Assembly: GCF_000938265.1 (NCBI RefSeq)
Contig: NZ_JYFC01000010.1
Coordinates: 1 to 64,000, forward strand
Length of the DNA stretch: 64,000 bases
Direction of reading: 5' to 3'
Source: Agreia bicolorata
GTDB taxonomy: Bacteria > Actinomycetota > Actinomycetes > Actinomycetales > Microbacteriaceae
Part shown: piece by piece, positions 1 to 6,314 of the stretch
Numbering within the stretch: position 1 is the stretch's first letter
Layout of the letters: every line of letters starts with the position of its first letter
Position numbers and translations under genes: made by a program
Notes under the pieces: generated by a model
What the model was told of the DNA's origin: nothing
Databases searched by the model: none
The model's input: the letters and a program-made list of their open reading frames with translations, nothing else

Positions 1-75
1 TTTGCTGGGGAGTTGTTGCGGACACAGGTAGTTCGCCACCCCCGGCAGATCGGTTTGGTCGGTGTGTGCTCCACA

Positions 76-132
76 TCAGGAAAACCCGGGTCGCCACGTG
101 CGAGAAGCACGCAATCGCGCGACTTTTCCTGA
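76..132. repeat. 57-bp recurring intergenic element, copy A
   Basis: The element begins TCAGGAAAA and ends TTTTCCTGA, a 9-bp terminal inverted repeat, and is exactly 57 bp long. The right end is followed by GTTAGAGCG, which matches the flank of copy B at 4935-4991 in reverse orientation (GTTGGAGCG). The middle differs from the other copies. The rest of 1-221 holds no gene I can support. Confidence 0.6.
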
Positions 133-221
133 GTTAGAGCGGCACTATCCCAGCGACTTCTCGACCAGCGCAGGATCCGCGGCTACTCAACCAGCGCGGA
201 TGATGTCGGCGAACGGCCGAC

Positions 222-599
222 TCACTCCTGCTTGCGGCGCTGCTGCTCGAGTTCGGCCTCGAGCTGACGGATGCGATCCTGCTGCTTATGGAACTCGATC
301 TCGCGGTCGAGATCGGCCAGTTCCTCCTCGGTGGTCTTCACGCGCACGGTCTGCGTCGACGAGATGCTGCCGGCCGCCTTCTCCCGGCGACGCGGGTCTC
401 CGAAGCCGCCCAGGTTTACAGGCTGGCTGTACTCGCGCCCGATCACAAACCACAGGATGCTGCCGATGAGCGGCAGGAAGACGACCAGCAGAACCCACAC
501 GATCTTGGGCAGATGCTTCACCTGATCGTCGCGCCGAAGGATGATGTCGACGAGTGCGCCGATCATCAGAGCGAAGAGAACGACTGTCATGACCGGCAT
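222..599 (-). CDS. PLDc_N-domain small membrane protein
   Basis: A 125-residue protein with two hydrophobic segments separated by a short charged loop: one at the N-terminus (VVLFALMIGALVDIIL) and a second (KIVWVLLVVFLPLIGSILWF) ending in the FVIGR motif typical of phospholipase D nuclease N-terminal (PLDc_N) proteins. In this family the domain is only a membrane anchor; the HKD catalytic motif is absent, so no phospholipase activity is expected. The C-terminal half is charged and helical (EELADLDREIEFHKQQDRIR), probably a short cytoplasmic coiled coil. I chose the ATG at 599; an in-frame GTG at 647 would add 16 arginine-rich residues. Neither has a clear ribosome-binding site. Cellular role unknown. 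Confidence 0.75.
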   Translation of the reverse strand: MPVMTVVLFALMIGALVDIILRRDDQVKHLPKIVWVLLVVFLPLIGSILWFVIGREYSQPVNLGGFGDPRRREKAAGSISSTQTVRVKTTEEELADLDREIEFHKQQDRIRQLEAELEQQRRKQE

Positions 600-713
600 G
601 CGGGTCAGTCTAGTGATGCCTCGTCGTCGAAATCGAGCATCCGACACAGATCGAGTTGAAAGCGAGCAAATCTCGACACCTACCGTTCACTCGTTGGGAC
701 TACCGTGATCTTT

Positions 714-1121
714 ATGACCGACGCTCCCACCGTTCTGTTCGTCTGCATTCACAACGCGGGTCGCTCGCAGATGGCCGCCGGCTACATGACCGCCCTCTCC
801 AACGGCGCCGTGACCGTGCGTTCGGGCGGCTCGGAACCCGGCAACGAGATCAACCCCATCGCCATCCAGGCCATGGCCGAAGAGGGCATCGATATCTCGC
901 AGGCCGTGCCTCAGCTGATGACGACCGAGGCCGTTCGCGAGTCGGACGTCGTGATCACCATGGGCTGCGGCGACGTCTGCCCGATCTTTCCCGGCAAGCG
1001 CTATGAGGACTGGGAGCTCGTCGACCCGAAGGGCAAGAGCATCGACGAGGTGCGCGCCATCCGCGACTCGATCAAAGAGCGTGTCACGGCGCTCCTATCG
1101 GAACTCTTGCCCGAGCGCTGA
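714..1121 (+). CDS. arsC: Arsenate reductase, low-molecular-weight phosphatase fold
   Basis: A 135-residue cytoplasmic enzyme that would reduce arsenate to arsenite. The CX5R phosphatase loop CIHNAGRS lies near residue 12, and the second conserved stretch, TMGCGDVCPIFPGKRYEDW, carries two cysteines followed by the conserved DP of DPKGKS. This pattern matches the actinobacterial single-domain ArsC enzymes, several of which are known to use mycothiol and mycoredoxin rather than an intramolecular cysteine relay; that this one does so is inference. The start at 714 (MTDAPT) is preferred over 705 (MIFMTD) because it gives the usual family length. No arsenite pump or ArsR lies next to it, so it appears to be an orphan detoxification gene. 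Confidence 0.85.
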   Translation: MTDAPTVLFVCIHNAGRSQMAAGYMTALSNGAVTVRSGGSEPGNEINPIAIQAMAEEGIDISQAVPQLMTTEAVRESDVVITMGCGDVCPIFPGKRYEDWELVDPKGKSIDEVRAIRDSIKERVTALLSELLPER

Positions 1122-1129
1122 GACAGTGT

Positions 1130-1726
1130 TCAACCGGCGATGAGCGCGATCGCCACCGTCGCGATCCAGGCGAGCACGGCCACGTAGAGCAGCCTCTCGA
1201 CCAGACCGAAGTACCGCTTGAGCGGCCCGACCAGGCTGGTCAGCAGAATGAGCGCGCTGAAGATCGCCATCGCCCACGAGAGAACAGCCGACGCTGGCGC
1301 GATGCCCGAGAGCACTGCGTCGCCGGCGAAGGTGCCCGTGAACAGAAACGCCGCGACGGTGGCCGACGCGAAGAATGCGGTGGCGAGCAGGTTGTGCCGC
1401 AGACCGGTCGCCGTGCGGGGAGCGCCCGGCGCATCCATCGGAACCCACCCGATCGTGAGGCGTGCGAAGCCCAGAATGACGAGGAACACGATGCCCGCCG
1501 CATTGGCTTCGGTCAGAGCCTCGATAAGACCGACCGCGAGCATCAGGGCTGCGACACCGAGCGACAGAGCCGCCGCGCGGTAGAAGGTGAAGTAGTCCGT
1601 GATCCCGTACTGGCTCACTGGGTCGTGCACGGGGCTCAACCCGGTCGGCGCCACGTGCAGGTAGATCAGGCAGCCAAGGCAGACGGCCACTCCCAGCAAC
1701 GCGATCACAGCGATTGCGGTCACCAT
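1130..1726 (-). CDS. DUF998-family integral membrane protein
   Basis: A 198-residue protein with about six hydrophobic segments spread over its whole length. The conserved periplasmic-loop signature HDPVSQYGI near residue 35 and the later GWVPMDAPG stretch are typical of DUF998 proteins. The family has no established reaction. The gene converges on arsC, with only 8 bp between the stops. A second DUF998-like protein lies at 3036-3683, so the window holds two distant relatives. Confidence 0.75.
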   Translation of the reverse strand: MVTAIAVIALLGVAVCLGCLIYLHVAPTGLSPVHDPVSQYGITDYFTFYRAAALSLGVAALMLAVGLIEALTEANAAGIVFLVILGFARLTIGWVPMDAPGAPRTATGLRHNLLATAFFASATVAAFLFTGTFAGDAVLSGIAPASAVLSWAMAIFSALILLTSLVGPLKRYFGLVERLLYVAVLAWIATVAIALIAG

Positions 1727-1863
1727 TCGAGTTCTCCTTCGGCCCCGTTCAGACGACGGTGGCGCTCACTGACGATCATGCCCCACTGCGTGTCGATGAC
1801 GGTATCTACCTGCTCGTTTCTCAACCGCTCGACCAACGCAGACCCTCGGGCGACAATAGAGGC

Positions 1864-2286
1864 ATGAGTCATCCCGCCTTTCGCCAGATCGTGCTCGATA
1901 CAGAGAACGCTCGCGAGCTCGCCGAGTTCTACCGCCAGCTCCTCGGCCTGAGCTACGAGCCCGGCGACGAGGTGCCTGCCGAGGGTGAGCCCGACCGTGC
2001 CGGCGCCGACTGGCTGGTGCTGCTCGGCCACGACGGGCACCGACTGCTCGCATTCCAGCAGGTCGAGAGCCTCCCGAAAGCCACCTGGCCCGAAGGCCTC
2101 AGGCCGCAGCAGCTGCATCTGGATTTCAGCGTTCCGAATCTCGACGAACTCCGCACCCACAACATCCGGGCCCTGAGTCTTGGCGCCACGCTGCTCGACG
2201 ACCGAATCGACGACCCAGCCGAGACGCTGGTCGTGCTGGCAGACCCGGCCGGGCATCCGTTCTGCATCTTCGTGACGAGCGCCTGA
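1864..2286 (+). CDS. Glyoxalase/bleomycin-resistance (VOC) family protein
   Basis: A 140-residue protein with the paired beta-alpha-beta-beta-beta modules of the vicinal oxygen chelate superfamily. It opens with FRQIVLDTENARELAEFYRQLLGL, the usual first module, and the second module contains QLHLDFSV and closes with DPAGHPFCIF. The family includes dioxygenases, isomerases and binding-only resistance proteins; single-copy proteins of this length normally act as dimers. Substrate cannot be predicted. I placed the start at ATG 1864 because it begins directly before the first strand; upstream in-frame sequence overlaps the neighbouring divergent gene and does not look coding. Confidence 0.75.
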   Translation: MSHPAFRQIVLDTENARELAEFYRQLLGLSYEPGDEVPAEGEPDRAGADWLVLLGHDGHRLLAFQQVESLPKATWPEGLRPQQLHLDFSVPNLDELRTHNIRALSLGATLLDDRIDDPAETLVVLADPAGHPFCIFVTSA

Positions 2287-2318
2287 CAGCACGGCGACGA
2301 GCCCGACTCGGCGTCCGC

Positions 2319-2975
2319 TCAGCGAGTCGCGTATGCGCGAATGAATGCGTCCGCCCCCCGACGGGCGGCGCGCTCGACCTGAGCATCGTCTACCGAGTCA
2401 GGCGCGAACAGGCTTCGGTCGAGCGCCTCGCCGAGCACGAGGTAGGTGAAATGATAAGCCGCGTCCTGCGGCTCGGGCACCTCCAACGTGCCGAGCACGG
2501 CGTATCGCTGCAGCCGATCCGCGATCGCTGTCATCACCCGACGGGGCACCCGATCGAAGTACTCGGCCGCCAACTCCGGAAAGCGCGGAACCTCGGCTAT
2601 GAGCAGTCGGCGAATGGAGATGACGCGCGAATTGACGACGGCGCGTGCGTGAGCGACCGCGAATCCAGCAATCTCCTCGCTGAGCAGCAGCACGCCGACC
2701 GGTGACTGCACGCGCTCGACGACGAACCTCTCGGCCGTCTCGATCGCCCAGGATGCGACAGCGCGGAAGAGTTCGTCTTTCGTTCCGTAGAGGTTGTAGA
2801 TGGTGCGCTTGGCTACCCCTGCTTCCAGGGCGATGTCGTCGACCGTGGTCGAGACATAGCCGCCTCTGAGGAAGCAGGTGAGGGCAGCGTCGAGGATCAG
2901 TTCGCGTGATCGGATCACCCTCGGATCGGCGCGCGTCGATTCGTCGTCATCAGCTATTGCGTCGAGGGGAGCCAC
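2319..2975 (-). CDS. TetR-family repressor, AefR-like C-terminal domain
   Basis: A 218-residue regulator. The N-terminal helix-turn-helix covers roughly residues 20-65 (RELILDAALTCFLRGGYVSTT, then VAKRTIYNLYGTKDELFRA). The C-terminal ligand domain ends with AAYHFTYLVLGEALDRSLF, the signature of the AefR-like TetR group. It is divergent from a DUF998 membrane protein across only 60 bp, which contain two perfect palindromes (see 2986-3021), so it probably represses both genes. I chose GTG 2975; GTG 2990 would run the coding region into the first palindrome. No ribosome-binding site is evident at either, so a leaderless transcript is possible. Confidence 0.85.
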   Translation of the reverse strand: MAPLDAIADDDESTRADPRVIRSRELILDAALTCFLRGGYVSTTVDDIALEAGVAKRTIYNLYGTKDELFRAVASWAIETAERFVVERVQSPVGVLLLSEEIAGFAVAHARAVVNSRVISIRRLLIAEVPRFPELAAEYFDRVPRRVMTAIADRLQRYAVLGTLEVPEPQDAAYHFTYLVLGEALDRSLFAPDSVDDAQVERAARRGADAFIRAYATR

Positions 2976-2985
2976 GGTGCCATTA

Positions 2986-3021
2986 TGCACTGACGAGTGC
3001 ACAAATGCACTCACGAGTGCA
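2986..3021. promoter_or_regulatory. Tandem palindromic operator for the TetR regulator
   Basis: Two 16-bp inverted repeats lie 20 bp apart: TGCACTGACGAGTGCA at 2986-3001 and TGCACTCACGAGTGCA at 3006-3021. Each has perfect 6-bp arms (TGCACT/AGTGCA) around a 4-bp core, and each is followed by CAAA. They fill the short divergent gap between the TetR gene and the DUF998 gene, right against both starts. Size, symmetry and position fit TetR binding sites; two sites two helical turns apart suggest cooperative binding of two dimers. Confidence 0.75.
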
Positions 3022-3035
3022 CAAATGAGACGCTC

Positions 3036-3683
3036 ATGTCGACGACATCCGACACCGTCCTGGACCGCGGCGCCGCAGTCACCCGATCGATGCTCGGCTG
3101 GGGAGTGGTCGCCGGGCCCTTCTATCTCATCTTCGGTCTGATCCTCGCGGTCACCCGCCCCGGTTTCGACCTGAGCCGCGACGCATTGAGCATCCTGCTT
3201 CTCGGCGATTCCGGGTGGCTGCAGGCCCTGAACCTCGTTCTTTCCGGACTCATGACCATCGTCGCCGCAATCGGATTGCGGCGAACACCGGCCTGGTCGC
3301 GGGTCGCCGCGGTGCTGGTCGGCATCTTCGGAGCCGCCCTCATCGCGAGCGCCTTCGCTGCCCCCGACCGCCCCGGCGGAGGAACAGCCTCCGTGTCGGG
3401 ACTCTTGCACCTCGCCTTCGGCGCGATCGGCTTTCTCTGTCTCGCGGCAGCGGCCATAATCGCCGCGCGCTGGTTTCGTTCTCGCGGTGCGCGCGGCGCC
3501 TCGTTGTCCATCGCAGCAGGCATTGTCATCGTCGTCGCGTTCGTCGCGGGCGGGGCTCTGTCGCAGACCTCTTGGGGTGTTGGGCTCCTGTGGATCGCCG
3601 TCATTGCAGGGTGGGTCTGGCTCGCGCTGAGCTGCGTTGCTGCATATCGAGCCGTGCCCCACCCGCTGCTGTCGCGCCGCTGA
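3036..3683 (+). CDS. DUF998-like membrane protein, TetR target
   Basis: A 215-residue protein with six predicted membrane segments. The first carries WGVVAGPFYLIFGLILAV and the first loop holds RPGFDLSRDALSILLLG, the position and style of the DUF998 loop signature. It likely sits in the cytoplasmic membrane; no reaction is known for the family. The start at 3036 (MSTTSD) is preferred over 2997, which would translate the operator repeats into a cysteine- and histidine-rich leader. Its expression is probably controlled by the divergent TetR through the double operator just upstream. A 15-bp perfect hairpin follows the stop. Confidence 0.75.
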   Translation: MSTTSDTVLDRGAAVTRSMLGWGVVAGPFYLIFGLILAVTRPGFDLSRDALSILLLGDSGWLQALNLVLSGLMTIVAAIGLRRTPAWSRVAAVLVGIFGAALIASAFAAPDRPGGGTASVSGLLHLAFGAIGFLCLAAAAIIAARWFRSRGARGASLSIAAGIVIVVAFVAGGALSQTSWGVGLLWIAVIAGWVWLALSCVAAYRAVPHPLLSRR

Positions 3684-3688
3684 GGCCA

Positions 3689-3728
3689 GCGGCGTCACGG
3701 GCCCTGCGCATCCGGCCCGTGACGCCGC
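3689..3728. terminator. Perfect 15-bp stem-loop
   Basis: GCGGCGTCACGGGCC at 3689-3703 pairs perfectly with 3714-3728 around a 10-base loop, starting 6 bp after the DUF998-like stop codon. A T-run is weak (AGTGTTTGCCTT), as is common in high-GC actinobacteria, but position and strength fit a factor-independent terminator. Confidence 0.75.
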
Positions 3729-3815
3729 AGTGTTTGCCTTGGGCACACCCGTCGCGGGAGACTGGAGTTCCGCACCGGATCGCTACTGAGTCTTCCGCCA
3801 ACCGAGGAGCTCACC

Positions 3816-4892
3816 ATGGCTGACACCACAGAACCGATCGACGCCCGAGTCGGCCTCTACATCGACTTCGACAACATCGTCATCTCGCGCTATCAGCAGC
3901 TGCACGGGCGCAACGCTTTTCAGCGCGACGGAATCCGCGACTTCGACAAGAGCGATCCGAACAACGACCCCGAGATCGCCGCCCGATTGGCCGCCGCCAC
4001 CGTCGACTTCAGCGCCATCATCGACTTCGCCGCCAGCTTCGGAACCACGGTCGTGAACCGGGCCTACGCCGACTGGTCCGTTCCGGTCAATGCGAGCTAT
4101 CAGCGCCAGCTCATGTCGCGCGCCGTCGACCTCACCCAGCTGTTCACGACCACGACCCGCGGTACCAAGAACGGCGCAGACATCCGCCTGGCCGTCGACG
4201 TGGTCGAAGACCTCTTCCGCCTGCCAGACCTCACGCACGTGATCATCGTCGCGGGCGACTCCGACTACATCGCGCTGGCGCAGAAGGCCAAGCGTCTCGG
4301 CCGCTTCGTCGTGGGCATCGGTGTCGCCGGATCGACGAGCACCTCGCTCGCCGCCGCATGCGACGAGTTCGAAGACTACGACTCGCTGCCCGGCATCGAG
4401 AAGCGACCCGAGGTGGTGGCCCCTGCGGGGTCGTCGTCGTCGCGCCGCGGTTCGAAGAAGACGGTGGATGCCACTGCCGGCGTCATCGACGCCGGTTCCG
4501 ACGGCTCCGGTTCGGCTGAGGCAGAGACGGAGTCCGAGCCGAAGAAGGCTGCCGCTCGCTCGCGCCGGGTCACCATCCCCATGTTCTCTCACACAGAGGA
4601 CGCGCCCTTCGAAGAGCCCGAGCCCGAACCGGAGGACGCACAGACCGTGGCCACCGAGCTGCTCGTGCGCGCACTGCAGATTGGCCATGCCAAGGGCGAC
4701 GCCGACGAGTGGCTGAACACCGGATCGGTGAAGAATCAGATGCGGCGAATGGATCCGTCGTTCAACGAGAAGCCGCTGGGCTACCGCTCGTTCACCGACT
4801 TCCTCGCCTCGCGTGACGATGTTGCAGAGCTGGCCGAAGAGGGGCAGCAGCGACTCATCCGCCTGCTCTCATCGGCTGACACGCAGCGCTGA
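3816..4892 (+). CDS. NYN (PIN-like) nuclease with C-terminal OST-HTH/LOTUS domain
   Basis: A 358-residue cytoplasmic protein. The N-terminal NYN domain, about residues 10-190, shows the expected acidic positions: LYIDFDNIV near the start, NGADIRLAVDVVEDL in the middle and IVAGDSDYIALAQKAKRLG near the end. A low-complexity acidic linker (EEPEPEPEDAQ) follows, then about 75 residues (from VATELLVRAL to LIRLL) that look like an OST-HTH/LOTUS winged-helix domain. NYN domains belong to the FLAP/PIN-like nucleases; LOTUS domains bind RNA. RNA cleavage or decay is the likely role by family, but the substrate is unknown. The gene stands alone, preceded by its own promoter-sized gap. Confidence 0.85.
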   Translation: MADTTEPIDARVGLYIDFDNIVISRYQQLHGRNAFQRDGIRDFDKSDPNNDPEIAARLAAATVDFSAIIDFAASFGTTVVNRAYADWSVPVNASYQRQLMSRAVDLTQLFTTTTRGTKNGADIRLAVDVVEDLFRLPDLTHVIIVAGDSDYIALAQKAKRLGRFVVGIGVAGSTSTSLAAACDEFEDYDSLPGIEKRPEVVAPAGSSSSRRGSKKTVDATAGVIDAGSDGSGSAEAETESEPKKAAARSRRVTIPMFSHTEDAPFEEPEPEPEDAQTVATELLVRALQIGHAKGDADEWLNTGSVKNQMRRMDPSFNEKPLGYRSFTDFLASRDDVAELAEEGQQRLIRLLSSADTQR

Positions 4893-4934
4893 GCGGGCCT
4901 CGATACGGCAGCTTCGCGGCCGGCTCGCTCCAAC

Positions 4935-4991
4935 TCAGGAAAAATCCGCTAGCAGCGCCCTCTTCGCGCGCCACCCCTCCGCTTTTCCTGC
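4935..4991. repeat. 57-bp recurring intergenic element, copy B
   Basis: It begins TCAGGAAAAA and ends TTTTCCTGC, giving the same 57-bp span as copies A and C. The left flank CGCTCCAAC is nearly identical to the inverted flank of copy A. It lies between the convergent NYN and YitT genes. The rest of the 4893-5030 gap contains no gene I can support. Confidence 0.6.
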
Positions 4992-5030
4992 CTACGAGCG
5001 CGGCCCACACGACGTGCGGCCGAGGGGGGG

Positions 5031-5687
5031 TCATCCGGCTACGTAGCGGCCCGGGCGGTGGTTGAGCGCCAGCACGATGTTCAGCACTGCGGCGCCCAGG
5101 GCTGAGAGCAGCACCACCCACGGCGAGACCACCGCGAACGACACGAGAACCACCGTGACGTCGAGCGCCATCTGCACATATCCCGCGCGCCAGCCGAACT
5201 TCTCCTGCATCAGCAGCGCGAGCACGTTGAAGCCGCCGAGGCTCGATCCGTGGCGGAAGAGGATGAGCATGCCCACGCCGGCGAGCAGGTTGCCCACGAG
5301 AATGCCGAAGACCGCATCGATGTGCTCGAAGCGCACGAGCGTGGGGATGACCGAGGAGAACAACGACAGCAACCCCACGGTGATGATCGTGCGCACGGTG
5401 AACGCGATGCCCTTCTTCCAGAACGCGAGCGCGAAGAAGGGTGCATTGACCACGAGCAGCAGCACGGGAAAGGGCAGGGCGGTCGCATAGCTGATGAGCA
5501 GCGAGAGGCCGGCCGTTCCGCCGGTGACCGCACCCGCACTCTTCAACAGAAACAGCCCGAGAGACGTCGTGATCGTTCCGGTGAGGATCGCAAGGATGTC
5601 TTCGACGATCGTGTGCCCGGGCGAAGCCTGCGTGACGGGAGTCGAGGCTGGAACGGCGAGCGGGGGCAGCACGGGCGAAGAGGTCAT
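5031..5687 (-). CDS. YitT-family (DUF161) membrane protein
   Basis: A 218-residue protein with about five or six hydrophobic segments after a Pro/Ser-rich N-terminus. The opening helix GTITTSLGLFLLKSAGAVTGG and the following GTAGLSLLISY are typical of YitT/DUF161 proteins, as is the glycine-rich FRHGSSLGGFNVLALLMQ motif in the second half. The usual C-terminal DUF2179 domain seen in Firmicutes YitT proteins is absent. Function of the family is not established. It is divergent from an Lrp/AsnC regulator 98 bp away, which may control it. Confidence 0.8.
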   Translation of the reverse strand: MTSSPVLPPLAVPASTPVTQASPGHTIVEDILAILTGTITTSLGLFLLKSAGAVTGGTAGLSLLISYATALPFPVLLLVVNAPFFALAFWKKGIAFTVRTIITVGLLSLFSSVIPTLVRFEHIDAVFGILVGNLLAGVGMLILFRHGSSLGGFNVLALLMQEKFGWRAGYVQMALDVTVVLVSFAVVSPWVVLLSALGAAVLNIVLALNHRPGRYVAG

Positions 5688-5785
5688 TGGCTGATGTTCT
5701 CGCGAACTGGGCAGACGCGCAAATGAGTTCGAATTGGCTGAGCAGAATGCAACTTGTCAGCATCATCAAGTGACACAATGCACCC

Positions 5786-6256
5786 ATGGACACCCTCGAC
5801 TCCCTCGATGCCCGGCTCCTGCTCGCGCTCGACGACAATCCGGATGCCACGATCCTGTCTCTCGCGCACACGCTCGGCATCGCGCGCAACACGGTTCACG
5901 CCCGCTTCGCCCGACTCGCGCGCATCGGAGCCCTCAAGGAACCGAGCCGCCGCGTCGACCCGGCCGCCCTCGGCTACACACTCGTCGCCTTCGTGTCGAT
6001 CGCCATCAGCCAGGCCACGGGGCATCTCGCGGAGGCGGGACTCGCCGAGCTGCCCGAGGTGGTCGAGATCCACTCGACCACCGGCGAGGCCGATCTGCTC
6101 GTGAAGGTGCTCGCGCGCAGCACCGAGGAGCTGCGCCGCATCACCGTGGCAATGCTCGCGATCGAGGGCGTGGTTCGCACGAACACCACGATCTCGCTCG
6201 TCGAGACCATGCCGCTGCGCCTGCGACCGCTCCTGGAGCGCGCAGCCGAGAACTGA
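5786..6256 (+). CDS. Lrp/AsnC-family transcriptional regulator
   Basis: A 156-residue regulator. The N-terminal helix-turn-helix (LDARLLLALDDNPDATILSLA and then NTVHARFARLARIGAL) covers about residues 5-60. The C-terminal RAM/AsnC ligand domain follows, from YTLVAFVSIAI to the end, with the usual TGEADLLVKVL strand. Such proteins form octamers or dimers and respond to amino acids or related metabolites. The divergent YitT gene is the obvious candidate target; the intergenic stretch has partly symmetric sequence (TGCAACTTG ... CAAGTGACACAATGCA) but no clean operator. The gene ends in a long hairpin shared with the convergent surface-protein gene. Confidence 0.85.
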   Translation: MDTLDSLDARLLLALDDNPDATILSLAHTLGIARNTVHARFARLARIGALKEPSRRVDPAALGYTLVAFVSIAISQATGHLAEAGLAELPEVVEIHSTTGEADLLVKVLARSTEELRRITVAMLAIEGVVRTNTTISLVETMPLRLRPLLERAAEN

Positions 6257-6310
6257 GTGAGCAGTTTCTGTCGATGAGAGAACAATCACACCGACAGAAA
6301 CCGCCCACTC
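6255..6310. terminator. Long hairpin between convergent genes
   Basis: The 19-base arms 6255-6273 and 6292-6310 pair with only two mismatches, including a perfect run GTTTCTGTCG/CGACAGAAAC, around an 18-base loop. The hairpin begins inside the Lrp stop codon and ends 5 bp before the stop of the surface-protein gene, so it probably serves both as a bidirectional terminator. Confidence 0.65.
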
Positions 6311-6314
6311 GGCG

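Noticed and set aside
2990-3746. Long N-terminal extension of the TetR gene on the minus strand
   Set aside because: It is antisense to the DUF998-like gene and would run through both operator palindromes; the TetR fold starts after 2975.
4893-5030. Open frame between the NYN and YitT genes
   Set aside because: The frame exists only because the 57-bp element and its flanks lack stops; there is no start signal or conserved domain.
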